A stretch of DNA of 64,000 nt from Paenibacillus sophorae (GTDB lineage Bacteria > Bacillota > Bacilli > Paenibacillales > Paenibacillaceae), in contig NZ_CP076607.1 of NCBI RefSeq assembly GCF_018966525.1, positions 2,728,001-2,792,000 on the forward strand, in the 5' to 3' direction. This document shows positions 17,010-26,357 of this stretch, piece by piece (the stretch's first letter is position 1; each line of letters begins with the position of its first letter). The position numbers and the translations under genes were made by a program. Below the pieces are notes generated by a model. That model was given only the letters and a program-made list of their open reading frames with translations, did no database searches and was not told where the DNA came from.

Positions 17010-17849
17010 ATGGACGGCGAGCGGAAGCAGTTGTATATCAACCTGCAAAGAATTGAGGATGAACAATACCGGCTTAGAGAAGGCGAAAAATTATGGGACT
17101 ATATCACACTGATGCTTCAATACATAGGCGACCCTGAGCCGGAATTGCGGGACGAGCTTATTTATCCTACTTTTCATGAATGGATTGTCGTCAAGCGGTG
17201 GTTTAACAAAGCTGAGCTTCTGAATATGCTTTCCGTTCTTATTGGTGATCAACATTTGTTTTACGGTATTGGCGGTAAGGAGGATGAATCGGTGTTTACC
17301 CGGTCGTTTTCCGTGCTGGTTATCGCTTTACTGCTGCAGAGGCATCGGGAGCAGTCTTTTATGGATCTATCGTGTTTTAAGCGGCTGCAAGATTCCCTGG
17401 TCCGATACTACGAGGGTGAAAAAGATTTGCGTGGATATTTGGCCGAAGGCGGCTGGGCCCACTGTGCCGCTCATGGAGCGGATGCGCTGCGGGAATTGGT
17501 GCAGTGTGAAGAGAGCGATGAAGCGGGGCGGAACGAGGTCCTTACAGCCGTCAAGGGAATGCTGTACAACGGGTATTATAGTTTTCAAGATGAAGAGGAT
17601 GAACGGATTGCCAGCATCGTTGATGTAATAATCAGCCGGAAATTGCTGCCGTATCCATCCATTGCGGAGTGGCTCATTGGCCTCGGAGAATGCGGCAGCC
17701 GGCCCAAAAGCCGAAGTCAAACGATATCCCGGGTCAACGCGAAAGATTGCCTCCGCTCTCTCTATTTTAGACTGCTGCACAATAGTCGCGGACAGGATCT
17801 ACTCCCCGTCATACTTAAAACGGAATCAGAATTAAACAGATTTGCATAG
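17010..17849 (+). CDS. DUF2785-like protein
   Basis: 279-residue cytosolic protein of unknown function. It shows the DUF2785 pattern: YIGDPEPELRDELIYPTFHEWI near the N-terminus, GIGGKEDESVFTRSFSVLVI in the middle, then EKDLRGYLAEGGWAHCAAHGADALREL. Helical throughout, probably HEAT-like repeats. ATG 17010 lies 2 bases after the stop of the decayed gene, so both once formed an operon; GAAGGGAAAG serves as ribosome site. Confidence 0.72.
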   Translation: MDGERKQLYINLQRIEDEQYRLREGEKLWDYITLMLQYIGDPEPELRDELIYPTFHEWIVVKRWFNKAELLNMLSVLIGDQHLFYGIGGKEDESVFTRSFSVLVIALLLQRHREQSFMDLSCFKRLQDSLVRYYEGEKDLRGYLAEGGWAHCAAHGADALRELVQCEESDEAGRNEVLTAVKGMLYNGYYSFQDEEDERIASIVDVIISRKLLPYPSIAEWLIGLGECGSRPKSRSQTISRVNAKDCLRSLYFRLLHNSRGQDLLPVILKTESELNRFA

Positions 17850-17954
17850 CATAAAATTTTAAGTTCCGGTGAAACCGCTCCGGCTTGACGGACGTATAAA
17901 CGCTCAAACGGCTGGAAGAAACCTTGAACAATAATTGAGGAGGATTCGAAAATT

Positions 17955-18752
17955 ATGGGAGCGCATGAAATTGATTATGTGATTATGGGCGAAGAAATGC
18001 AGTGTGTGGAGGTTCAGCTTGATCCCGGCGAGAGCGTGATCGCGGAAGCGGGCAGCTTTATGATGATGGACCCGGAAATCCGCATGGAGACCATCTTCGG
18101 CGACGGCAGCAGCTCGGGTCAGGGCGGCGGCGGTCTGATGGGCAAGCTGATGGGCGCGGGAAAAAGAGTGCTGACCGGCGAAAGCCTGTTCATGACCGTA
18201 TTCACGCATGGCGGAGGCTACGGCCGGAAGTCCGTAACGTTTGCCGCTCCGTATCCGGGAAAGATCATTCCCCTTGACCTGCTTCAGTATAACGGAAAAA
18301 TTGTCTGTCAAAAGGACGCTTTTCTCTGTGCGGCAAAAGGCGTATCCGTAGGGATAGAATTTCAGCGCAGGCTTGGCGCCGGATTCTTCGGCGGCGAAGG
18401 ATTTATTATGCAGAAGCTGGAAGGCGACGGTTTGGCCTTTGTCCATTCCGGCGGGTACGTCATGGAGAAGACGCTGCAGCCCGGAGAAGTCATCCGCCTG
18501 GATACCGGCTGTCTTGTCGCCATGACTTCTTCGGTGGACTATGATATCGAGATGGTCAAAGGCATCAAAACCGCCCTGTTCGGAGGGGAAGGCCTGTTCT
18601 TCGCCACGCTGCGTGGACCGGGCAAGATCTGGGTTCAGTCGCTGCCGTTCAACCGGATGGCTGACCGCATTCTGTCTGCTGCCCGGGGCACGGGACGCAA
18701 GGAAGAGGGCAGCATTCTCGGCGGGCTGGGCAATCTGCTGGACGGCAGATAA
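17955..18752 (+). CDS. AIM24/TIGR00266-family protein
   Basis: 265-residue protein of the AIM24 family, a beta-rich fold found in many bacteria with no settled function. Recognisable features: DPGESVIAEAGSFMMMDPEI at the start, a Gly/Ser loop (GDGSSSGQGGGGLMGKLMGA), GESLFMTVFTH, and AFLCAAKGVSVGIEFQRRLGAGFFGGEGF in the middle. GAGGAGG lies before the ATG. A strong terminator follows, so it is a single-gene unit. Confidence 0.85.
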   Translation: MGAHEIDYVIMGEEMQCVEVQLDPGESVIAEAGSFMMMDPEIRMETIFGDGSSSGQGGGGLMGKLMGAGKRVLTGESLFMTVFTHGGGYGRKSVTFAAPYPGKIIPLDLLQYNGKIVCQKDAFLCAAKGVSVGIEFQRRLGAGFFGGEGFIMQKLEGDGLAFVHSGGYVMEKTLQPGEVIRLDTGCLVAMTSSVDYDIEMVKGIKTALFGGEGLFFATLRGPGKIWVQSLPFNRMADRILSAARGTGRKEEGSILGGLGNLLDGR

Positions 18753-18774
18753 GATTTAAACTTTAATTTTTGGG

Positions 18775-18817
18775 GCCGTTAAACACATGGATTTGTCGTG
18801 TGTTTGACGGCTTTTTT
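18775..18817 (+). terminator. rho-independent terminator
   Basis: GCCGTTAAACACA (18775-18787) pairs with TGTGTTTGACGGC (18799-18811), then six T. Confidence 0.92.
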
Positions 18818-18889
18818 GTGCTGAAATTATAACTAAAATCCGGAAGCGAGACATTATTTTGTCTCACATAAATAATTTCGGGAACTGTA

Positions 18890-18917
18890 TAACAATTTAC
18901 CGTTATTTTGTCGATAA
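18890..18917 (+). promoter_or_regulatory. possible sigma-D (motility sigma) promoter
   Basis: TAAC, 16 bases, GTCGATAA compares with the Bacillus sigma-D consensus TAAA-N15-GCCGATAT. It lies 65 bases before a chemoreceptor operon, where such a promoter is expected. Confidence 0.35.
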
Positions 18918-18981
18918 TCACCGAAACATACTTACTCTGACTTTTTTTGTCGGGGGGCATAAAAATTAGGGGGTTATGCTT

Positions 18982-20073
18982 ATGAAAACAAAGAGAAAGC
19001 TTATCCGTTCCCTGTGTGTGATGCTATGCGTAGCGGGAGTATTGGCGTGGACAACGTCATGCTCATCCGGCAGTGTCTCGCCGGAAGCGGGGGGAGCGCG
19101 AAAAGCCGCCAATGCCGGTTCGCCCGGGACGCAAAGCAGTGAAAGCGGAACAACCGCGCAGAGGACAAAGGAGGTGGCCGGGAACCCGGGTAAGAAAGGC
19201 GAAGTGGCTATCGGCGTCATTTTGCTCGATCAGAGAGACCGGTTTCTCACCTATCTGGCGCAGAACATGAAGCGGGAGGCCCAAGCCGAACCGGGAACGT
19301 CGCTGGAAATCAAATATTCCGGCGATGATGCGGAGCGCCAATCCGAACAAGTTGAGGAACTGCTCGCGGCGGGAGTAAGCGCTATCGTGTTTATTCCAGT
19401 CAATGCGGAGCAATCGGTAAAGCTGACGAAAAGAATCCAAGACGCCGGGATACCGGCAATTATCCTGTCCCGCGCTTATGAAGGTGTGGAAGGGGCGACG
19501 GCATATGTCGGCTCCGAGCGGCCGCCTTCCGCCGAATCGCCGCCGGACGCCGCCGGTATTCTGGAAATGGACGAAATCGCCAAATTGCTGGGGGGAAAGG
19601 GGAATATTGCGCTAATTGACGGCGGCAAAGATGAGAAGCGGGCCGAAGATATCAAACATGTCATCGCTCAGCATCCAGGATTAAATTTGGTGTTCGAAGG
19701 AAGCGCCGCACATGACCGGTATAAAGCGCTCTTGCTAATGTCGGATTGGCTGACGACCGGCAAATCAATCGACGCCGTTGTAGCCACTAATGATGAAATG
19801 GCGATCGGAGCCATTCTGGCCGCGCGGTTGCAGGGCAAAGAGAAGGGAATGCGATTTGCTGGAGTCGACGGTACGATGCAGGCTTTGGAGATGATGAAGA
19901 TGGGTAATATTGATGTCACCGTCTTTCAGGATGCGGCTGAACAGGGAAAGCAGGCGATAAAAGTCGCGGTTAAAGCTGCACAAGGCTTAAGCTTTACCAA
20001 AAATACATATGTCCCATACGAGCTGGTCACCGCGAATCAAGCGGATCGGTACATAGCAAAATGGAATCAATGA
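18982..20073 (+). CDS. RbsB-like sugar-binding lipoprotein paired with a chemoreceptor
   Basis: 363-residue extracellular binding protein (Peripla_BP_4 type, as for ribose or autoinducer-2). Signal peptide with lipobox TTSC, then a low-complexity linker (about 45 residues), then GVILLDQRDRFLTYLAQNMK, the first-lobe pattern with alternate strand/helix, and DGGKDEKRAEDIKHVIAQHP. Of two ATGs (18976, 18982), the second has the proper distance from AGGGGG. No permease or ATPase gene is near; the next gene, 17 bases on, is a methyl-accepting chemotaxis protein. So it probably presents a ligand to that receptor and not to a transporter (inference). Confidence 0.85.
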   Translation: MKTKRKLIRSLCVMLCVAGVLAWTTSCSSGSVSPEAGGARKAANAGSPGTQSSESGTTAQRTKEVAGNPGKKGEVAIGVILLDQRDRFLTYLAQNMKREAQAEPGTSLEIKYSGDDAERQSEQVEELLAAGVSAIVFIPVNAEQSVKLTKRIQDAGIPAIILSRAYEGVEGATAYVGSERPPSAESPPDAAGILEMDEIAKLLGGKGNIALIDGGKDEKRAEDIKHVIAQHPGLNLVFEGSAAHDRYKALLLMSDWLTTGKSIDAVVATNDEMAIGAILAARLQGKEKGMRFAGVDGTMQALEMMKMGNIDVTVFQDAAEQGKQAIKVAVKAAQGLSFTKNTYVPYELVTANQADRYIAKWNQ

Positions 20074-20090
20074 GATTAGGAGGAAAACCG

Positions 20091-21782
20091 GTGCGTCTAT
20101 CAATTGCACAAAAATTATTGGCCGGATTTTTGACGGTTGCCATCATTTCCGGGTGTGCGGGTGTGAGCTACATTCTATCGATGCGGAAGGTGCAGAGTAC
20201 CATAGATAGGGTTCTTGAGCGTCATGTAATGCTGAAAGGCATGGCGGATAATCTGAAGTTCTACGCCATATCGCAGAACAGCAGCCTGCAATCGTATTTG
20301 CTCAATCAGGATACGTTCTATCATACGAATCTGCAGACGGACAACAGCCAGACGGATAAGCTCCTGGACGAAATGTCTCCCATGCTGGCGGATCAGCCGG
20401 AGAGCCGGAAAATGGTTGATCTGATGAAGAATATGAACCGCTATTACAGCGAGAAGGCCGAAGGCCTGTTCGGGCTGCCGCAGGAGTCTTTGGAAGGCGC
20501 CTTTTTGGAGGCCAAGACTGACCTTATGCTGATGGGTGACGCCATTGTCCATTATGCCCAGCAGCTCTCCGATGAGCAAACTCGGGAAATGTTGGCGGTC
20601 AAGACGGAAATGGAGAAGACAAACGCGGATGCCATCCGTTTTACCATGGCGATCGGCATTGCCGTCTTTGTTCTTGCGGTCGGAATTGGTTTGTACATGG
20701 CCCGGATGATATCCCGGCCGATCCGGTCGCTGTCTTCTGCGGCACGATCCATTTCCGAAGGGAATTTGGGCAGCGGTCCCCTTGTCTTGAAGCAGAAGGA
20801 TGAATTGGCGATGCTGGCGGAAGCATTCAACCGAATGCAGGACAACCTGAGGCTTATTGTGACGGAAATCAACGAGAGTACCGAGCATCTCATCAACATA
20901 TCCGGGGAGGTCGCGGCAGGTACGGAAGAAACGAGCCGGGCGGCGGAACATATGGCTGCCGTAATGGGCGAGTTGGCTTCGACCAGCAGCAGCCGGGTGG
21001 AGGCGACGAAGAATGGGCAGGAGGCGGTAATGGCCGTCGATGCCGACATCCGCAATATCGACCGGAACAGCCGGACAGCGATGGATGTTGCCAGGCAAGC
21101 GCAGGAAATGGCCGTATCCGGAGAAAAAGGGCTGGCCGACGCGGTTCGTCAGATGAATACGATCCGGCAGCGGATGGATGCGATTGAGCGGATGATGTCA
21201 TCCCTGGAGAAGCGCTCTGGCGAAATTGAAGAGATGAATAACGTCATTTCCTCAATCGGAGTGCAGACCAATCTTCTGTCGTTAAATGCGGCAATTGAAG
21301 CCGCCCGGGCCGGCGAGCATGGAAGGGGATTCGCAGTCGTAACAACGGAAATCCGCAAGCTTGCCAATGAGACCAACGCTTCGGCGGACAAGGTTAAAGC
21401 ACTGGTTCAGGCGATCCAGAGCGATACGCGGCAGGTTGGACTATCGGTCAGGGAAATGAATGACGAGGTGGCTCAAGGCGTGAAGACCACAAGCTCCGTA
21501 AGCGAATTGTTCGATCAGATCAAGAGACTTACAGGCAGCACCACAAGCGAAATTCAGGAGGTGACCGAAGCGCTGCGTAATCTATCCGGACACTCCGAGA
21601 AAATTGTCGACACCATGGACCGAATATCGGAGATGACGAAGACGGTGGCGGAAGGCACGGAAAGCGTGGGGGCCGCCACCGAGCAGCAGCTGGCCTGCAT
21701 GGAGCAGAATTCGGCGCATACATCCATGCTGCATGAGATGTCGGCCAAGCTCCGTCAGACGGTGCTGCACTTTAAACTCTAA
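20091..21782 (+). CDS. methyl-accepting chemotaxis protein
   Basis: Transmembrane chemoreceptor, 563 residues. An N-terminal membrane helix (about 6-28), an extracellular helical sensor of about 150 residues (four-helix-bundle type), a second helix near 184-204 (MAIGIAVFVLAVGIGLYMA), HAMP (MISRPIRSLSSAARSISEGNLGSG), and the MCP signalling coiled coil with the conserved tip IGVQTNLLSLNAAIEAARAG. GTG 20091 is chosen since TAGGAGGAAAACC lies just before; the upstream ATG at 20061 overlaps the previous gene without a ribosome site. Coupled to the binding-protein gene. Confidence 0.93.
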   Translation: MRLSIAQKLLAGFLTVAIISGCAGVSYILSMRKVQSTIDRVLERHVMLKGMADNLKFYAISQNSSLQSYLLNQDTFYHTNLQTDNSQTDKLLDEMSPMLADQPESRKMVDLMKNMNRYYSEKAEGLFGLPQESLEGAFLEAKTDLMLMGDAIVHYAQQLSDEQTREMLAVKTEMEKTNADAIRFTMAIGIAVFVLAVGIGLYMARMISRPIRSLSSAARSISEGNLGSGPLVLKQKDELAMLAEAFNRMQDNLRLIVTEINESTEHLINISGEVAAGTEETSRAAEHMAAVMGELASTSSSRVEATKNGQEAVMAVDADIRNIDRNSRTAMDVARQAQEMAVSGEKGLADAVRQMNTIRQRMDAIERMMSSLEKRSGEIEEMNNVISSIGVQTNLLSLNAAIEAARAGEHGRGFAVVTTEIRKLANETNASADKVKALVQAIQSDTRQVGLSVREMNDEVAQGVKTTSSVSELFDQIKRLTGSTTSEIQEVTEALRNLSGHSEKIVDTMDRISEMTKTVAEGTESVGAATEQQLACMEQNSAHTSMLHEMSAKLRQTVLHFKL

Positions 21783-21853
21783 AACTTCTTAAAAGACGCA
21801 TTCCATAGCGGAACCTTGACCGCTTCAATTGAATAGGAATGCCCCGTTATAGG

Positions 21854-21890
21854 AGCCGGCCAAGCTATCGCGTTTGGACCGGCTTTTTTT
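21854..21890 (+). terminator. rho-independent terminator
   Basis: AGCCGG (21854-21859) with CCGGCT (21879-21884), inner CCAA/TTGG pairs, then seven T. Confidence 0.9.
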
Positions 21891-21977
21891 GTGCTTGAAA
21901 ATCGTGCGGATTTAATGCTTCAGGATGTACGGCACATCATTTGACCGGTATAATTAGAGGAAAAGGAGCTGAATCCT

Positions 21978-22457
21978 ATGCAGAAGATTGCCCCTTTTCT
22001 ATGGTTTGACAATCAGGCTGAAGAAGCGATAAATTTCTATACCTCAATTTTTAAGAATTCCAGGATCAAGGACATCAGACGCAGCGGAGGCGGAGGGCCT
22101 TGGCCCAAAGGGGCGGTAATGTCCGGAACGTTCGAGCTTGACGGTCAAGAGTTTATGGCGCTTAACGGCGGACCGCAGTTCACTTTTTCCCCGGCCGTAT
22201 CGTTCTTCGTTAACTGTGAAATGCAGCAGGAGGTAGACGAGCTGTGGGAGAAGCTCTCCGAAGGCGGGGAGAAGCAGAGATGCGGCTGGCTTAAGGATAA
22301 ATTCGGACTTTCTTGGCAAATCGTGCCTTCCGTCTTAGGAGAGCTGCTGCAGGATGAGGATGCCGAGAAATCGGCAAGAGTCATGAACGCGATGCTTCAA
22401 ATGGACAAGCTGGATATCGATATTTTGCGGCGGGCCTATGAGGGCGTCCGCTCTTGA
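21978..22457 (+). CDS. VOC-superfamily protein, PhnB-like
   Basis: 159-residue protein of the vicinal oxygen chelate fold, PhnB/3-demethylubiquinone methyltransferase-like group, often of unknown enzymatic role. Starts IAPFLWFDNQAEEAINFYTSIFKNS, the hallmark of the group, then MSGTFELDGQEFMALNGGP and SFFVNCEMQQEVDELWEKLSEGG, ending with KDKFGLSWQIVPSVL. GGAG lies before the ATG. Converges on the acetyltransferase across a shared terminator. Confidence 0.85.
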   Translation: MQKIAPFLWFDNQAEEAINFYTSIFKNSRIKDIRRSGGGGPWPKGAVMSGTFELDGQEFMALNGGPQFTFSPAVSFFVNCEMQQEVDELWEKLSEGGEKQRCGWLKDKFGLSWQIVPSVLGELLQDEDAEKSARVMNAMLQMDKLDIDILRRAYEGVRS

Positions 22458-22466
22458 ACAACTATA

Positions 22467-22486
22467 CCCGGACTCTCCGGGTTTTT
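22467..22486. terminator. short hairpin terminator between convergent genes
   Basis: CCCGGA-CTC-TCCGGG followed by TTTTT. Confidence 0.8.
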
Positions 22487-23281
22487 CTATACCTCTAACC
22501 GGTAATAGGGAACGCGAACCGTCGGGATGAATCCGAGCTTTTGCGCCAGATAATAAGAGCCTTCGTTTTCTTGGCGGCAGGACCAGACCGGCTCTAGATT
22601 GGCTTCCAGGCAATAATCGATCAAGGCCGAGCACACGTGGAAGGCATAGCCTTTACCCCGGAATTTCTCGGAAGTTTCGATTCCAATCTCTAGCTGATTA
22701 TCTTCAAGAAATGCTGCAAATGAGGTTGAAGCCGCTTCGCTGCCATCCATCAGCGTATATCCAATCCCCCGCTCCGCGAACTGCTCCGAATCTCTCCAGA
22801 AGTGCTTCGGAGCAACGCCGCCCTCCAGCTCCCGGAATATCTCCCGCGTCGTCGGCACAATTTCGTAATCGCTCTTCCCGTACTTCTTGACGGCCTGCTC
22901 ATAACGGCTGCGGTCAAACGCGAAATTAACTCTTGTATTCTCCTCCTGCACCGCAGAATCCGGGCCCATCACTGAACGGATCAGAGAGTCCCAGGAACGG
23001 GGATGCACCTGCAGCCACTCGGATTTTTGTCTTGTCTTATTGGTGTTCTCGACATGCTCAACCAGCTTATGTCTAAAAGACTCACGGTCTGTTTCTCCAA
23101 ACAGCAGCGACATTCCGTAAGGATGGACGATGTAAAAAGCTGCCGGGTTATGTAGGTCATCCGTATAAACCTCCCCGGAAATATGTCCGTGTATTACCGC
23201 CTGGGCAAACAGCGTATTGATTGTTACCTCTCTCAGCGGTTCCTCCGCCTTGGCGTATTCCTGTGCGTCTAATCTGATCAT
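22487..23281 (-). CDS. GNAT acetyltransferase
   Basis: 264-residue N-acetyltransferase of the PF12746-like group. The C-terminal third has the GNAT core: a strand LEIGIETSEKFRGKGYAFHVCSAL, where FRGKGYA is the acetyl-CoA pyrophosphate loop (R-x-x-G-x-G/A). It is followed by WSCRQENEGSYYLAQKLGF, the usual end with Asn and Tyr. The N-terminal two thirds is a family-specific domain. Substrate unknown. A TATAAT sequence (minus strand, about 23335-23330) may be its -10. Confidence 0.82.
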   Translation of the reverse strand: MIRLDAQEYAKAEEPLREVTINTLFAQAVIHGHISGEVYTDDLHNPAAFYIVHPYGMSLLFGETDRESFRHKLVEHVENTNKTRQKSEWLQVHPRSWDSLIRSVMGPDSAVQEENTRVNFAFDRSRYEQAVKKYGKSDYEIVPTTREIFRELEGGVAPKHFWRDSEQFAERGIGYTLMDGSEAASTSFAAFLEDNQLEIGIETSEKFRGKGYAFHVCSALIDYCLEANLEPVWSCRQENEGSYYLAQKLGFIPTVRVPYYRLEV

Positions 23282-23397
23282 GAGCCTCCACGTCCCTTCT
23301 TTGATATGGGATTAAAACTAATTTATGTATTATACAAGAGTTTGTTGGTAGAAGCGATGAGAAATAGCAGTCCCAAGGTGCAGACCTGGCTTGCCTC

Positions 23398-24819
23398 TTA
23401 TTTCTGGCCGAGGTGTTCCTCAAAAAAGGCGACCGTCGCTTTGTTGATCGCTCTATGGGTACGGTGGGGATCCTCCGTTTGACCGTTTGTCCAGACCATT
23501 ATGGGGAACCAGAGATAAAAATCGCAAAAGCTCAAATGGGTCGCATGAGGAATGACCAATTCTCTTCCTCCGTTTCGCAGCGCTTTTTGTTTGCGCAAAG
23601 GGATTTGCCGCAGCTGTTTGTCAAAGATCTCGCGGGTCAGACCGGCGGCTGCCAGTTGGCTGTCCGTCGGTTCGGACGAAGCATCCGCAGGCTGGGGTGC
23701 CAGGTCGGAGCTCATTAACAGGAAGGGCCGCGGCAATCCCCGGCTCAAGTCCCCTTTTCCGAAAAAGGTGCCGTCCATATTGATCGCCGCTTTGACCCGC
23801 TGGTCTAGCAGGAGCGCCTGGGCGGCGGTAGCGCCCCCGAAGGAATGTCCCAGCATACCGATGCGGCTTAAGTCGAGAGCGCCCGTCAAGAGTTTCTTGT
23901 CATCCTGGCGGTTCAGATCGTCCAGCCGATTTAGTACGAATCGAATGTCCTTCAGCCAGACATTGTTGATTATATCGTCCCAAGCGGAAATGTCCGCCGG
24001 TTTCGGCTGGTTGGGGGATAGGCCGATATAATGTCCTCCCGGAAATACGGTTGTAAACGAGCTTAAGGTATGTTCTACGGCAACGACGATAAAGCCGTGG
24101 CTGGCCAATTCAACGGTTTGGAAAGTGCTGGTATAACGCCCTCCGGGAAAACCGTGGGAGAACACGACAACCGGATAGGCCGCCTCCCTCTTCGATACGG
24201 GCGGCTCCTGGTAGGCGTAGGTCTTGACCAGATTGAAGTAGCTGAACAGCTGCTTTGGTATGCCGTATTGCCTGCCCAGCGCTTCGGCAATGACTGGCAA
24301 ATCCGCCACATAAGGCGCTGCCGGATAGCCTTCGGTGTGATCGGCGGGATACCAAATTTGAATGTTCAAGGCTCTATTGTTCCCGGGCACGTTCTCATAG
24401 GTTTCCTTTCGCCCATGATCGATCCAGTGGTACTGGACAGTACCAACATTATAGGAGCCGGTAGGCTGTTCGAAGGAAGGGACGGGCAGGGCGATAGGCG
24501 GCAGCGCCGTTAGTAAGCTGTACAACAAGAGAAAAGCAGCAAGCCCCGTTCGCCGCAGCTTGCTTCGCTTGACAGGGGACTGCCCGGAGAAGTTCCCCCG
24601 GCTGAAGCGGAAGGCGGCGTGCAGGGTTAGGGCGGCTGAGATCATATATGCCGGCCACATTTGAAACCGATAGCCTTCGAGCGCCAGATGCAGACTGACA
24701 ACGGCCAGGGAGACGGCGGCCGACAAGGCTGCGCTGCGTTTGCTCCGCAATCTTCCAAATGTCAGCAGGACCAGAAGAAACAGATTCAGCGCTATCAACA
24801 ATATTTCGAACAATCGCAT
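23398..24819 (-). CDS. membrane-anchored alpha/beta hydrolase, PAF-acetylhydrolase-like
   Basis: 473 residues. The N-terminus has about four hydrophobic helices (3-20, 30-48, 55-70, 92-112), followed by an extracytoplasmic alpha/beta hydrolase domain. The oxyanion region FSHGFPGGRYTS (220-231) and nucleophile Ser326 in GMLGHSFGGATA match platelet-activating-factor acetylhydrolase-like lipases/esterases; acid Asp and His follow (NMDGTF, HATHLSF). AAAGGAGCG precedes the ATG. It is divergent from the Wadjet operon across 137 bases. Probably a lipase or esterase at the cell surface. Confidence 0.85.
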   Translation of the reverse strand: MRLFEILLIALNLFLLVLLTFGRLRSKRSAALSAAVSLAVVSLHLALEGYRFQMWPAYMISAALTLHAAFRFSRGNFSGQSPVKRSKLRRTGLAAFLLLYSLLTALPPIALPVPSFEQPTGSYNVGTVQYHWIDHGRKETYENVPGNNRALNIQIWYPADHTEGYPAAPYVADLPVIAEALGRQYGIPKQLFSYFNLVKTYAYQEPPVSKREAAYPVVVFSHGFPGGRYTSTFQTVELASHGFIVVAVEHTLSSFTTVFPGGHYIGLSPNQPKPADISAWDDIINNVWLKDIRFVLNRLDDLNRQDDKKLLTGALDLSRIGMLGHSFGGATAAQALLLDQRVKAAINMDGTFFGKGDLSRGLPRPFLLMSSDLAPQPADASSEPTDSQLAAAGLTREIFDKQLRQIPLRKQKALRNGGRELVIPHATHLSFCDFYLWFPIMVWTNGQTEDPHRTHRAINKATVAFFEEHLGQK

Positions 24820-24956
24820 GGTATCGCTCCTTTAGAAGTGGAAACGGCTTCGCCGTCTTTTTTAACTGAGCATTTTGCATAATCCTGAACTGCATAACTC
24901 AACTCTTGTATTATACTAGATCATAATTATGCGGATCGATAAGGGGATGTAAAAGC

Positions 24957-26357
24957 TTGTTAAATACGGAGATTGTCGATTTCATATGTTCTCATTATTT
25001 ATCCAAAGGCTTGGAGCTTGAGCCCGCGACTTTCAGCGAATCTGGCAGGGGCTTCGAAATTGATATTTTCAGGGCAGGCTCAAGAACACGCAGGCGCATA
25101 GGAAAAATCACCGGCGGGCATGCGGATACCGGTCTCTCTCATGAAAATAGTGTCCCTGAAGTGCTGGAACGGCTGTTTCATAGTCCAAGGGTCCGGAAGA
25201 GCGAGCGTGAGCTGCTGCGTGAAATCCGGGATGCGTCGCTGTGTTCCGAAGGATTGGCCGAGGGATGGATTATGCGGAAAGACCGGTACGAGTCCGATGG
25301 GAAAACCGTAGCGCGCACGGAGTATGTTATGGGTTATGCGCTTTATATTCACCTTGAGCGGAAAAGAACACGTGCGCAGGAACGGGAGAAGCAGACCATT
25401 GCGAACTGGCATGCACGGCTTGGAACAATACTGGAAGAGCGGAATAAAGACCCGGATGGCCTGGCCGGGAAGGAAAACCGGCAATTATTGTGGAATTTTA
25501 TAGAGGATATGGCAGCAAAGCTCGAACACTGTTGCATTTATAAAGAGGTCTTCGAGGTCATCTGGAACAAAGAGCAGCCATGGCAGGGCAGAAAGCTGGA
25601 ATTCTATGTCGATTTTATTATCGCACTGGCCGAAATCGCTGCCGCCCGCGCTCATTATGACTGGAAGGAGATAGGGGCGCGTTACTACCGGGAAATCGGC
25701 GGCTCGAAGCGCTTTGATCCCTATAAGGCGGATTTTCTGGAGGCGGCGGAGGAACAGATCGGCTGTCCTCTCCCGCTGCTTGGGCTGTGCAGCGCAGGAA
25801 CGGTTACCCCGATTTTCTTTGCCGGAGAACTGAGCGGAAGCGGCGGATTTACTTATCCGCAAGGCTTTTTGCACGCGGTTACTGATGTGACCGTTTGGAA
25901 GACCGAATTCCGAACCGGCTGCCATACATTATGGCTGACCGAGAATCGAGCCGTGCTCACACGGATGAGCGCTGAACCTGACTTTCTGCTGAACTCGGGC
26001 AGTTTGATTATCGGGCTGGACGGACAGCTTAGAAGCGGACACCGTAAGCTGATCAAGGATGTATTAACCGGCTCGAAGTCGATTGGGCAGGTCATTGTAT
26101 GGTGCGACGGCGACAAGTCCGGGCTGGACATCGCAAGAAACGTGCAAGCCCTGCTGCAGCCGGCGTCTCCGGCGGCGGTGAAATGGATTTTTCCGGTTGC
26201 AGGGGACCATAAGGGTGACGATCCGCGCTCCTGTCTTTTCCGTACATGGGAGGCTTATGAGGCAGCGGCACTTGCCGGACTGAACCGGAACCAAGCAGAT
26301 GAGCAGGAAGCGGAAATGGGGGATACGGACATTTGGAACATGTGGATGGAGCTTTGA
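24957..26357 (+). CDS. jetD: Wadjet nuclease subunit JetD (TOPRIM)
   Basis: Nuclease of the Wadjet (Jet) SMC defence complex, which in studied systems cuts small circular DNA after loop extrusion. 466 residues. The N-terminal part is helical and family-specific; the C-terminal part is a TOPRIM/topoisomerase VI-A-like fold with Glu329 in LWLTENRAV and Asp384, Asp386 in VWCDGDKSGLDIARN. TTG 24957 is used because AAGGGG lies 10 bases upstream. It is the first gene of the operon, whereas the best studied type I systems are A-B-C-D. It overlaps jetA by up to 25 bases. Family assignment rests on the TOPRIM residues plus the three neighbours. Confidence 0.85.
   Translation: MLNTEIVDFICSHYLSKGLELEPATFSESGRGFEIDIFRAGSRTRRRIGKITGGHADTGLSHENSVPEVLERLFHSPRVRKSERELLREIRDASLCSEGLAEGWIMRKDRYESDGKTVARTEYVMGYALYIHLERKRTRAQEREKQTIANWHARLGTILEERNKDPDGLAGKENRQLLWNFIEDMAAKLEHCCIYKEVFEVIWNKEQPWQGRKLEFYVDFIIALAEIAAARAHYDWKEIGARYYREIGGSKRFDPYKADFLEAAEEQIGCPLPLLGLCSAGTVTPIFFAGELSGSGGFTYPQGFLHAVTDVTVWKTEFRTGCHTLWLTENRAVLTRMSAEPDFLLNSGSLIIGLDGQLRSGHRKLIKDVLTGSKSIGQVIVWCDGDKSGLDIARNVQALLQPASPAAVKWIFPVAGDHKGDDPRSCLFRTWEAYEAAALAGLNRNQADEQEAEMGDTDIWNMWMEL

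Noticed and set aside
24843..24863. ACGGC-TTC-GCCGT hairpin with T-run upstream of jetD
   Set aside because: It resembles a terminator on the plus strand but no plus-strand gene ends there; kept only as a possible insulator.
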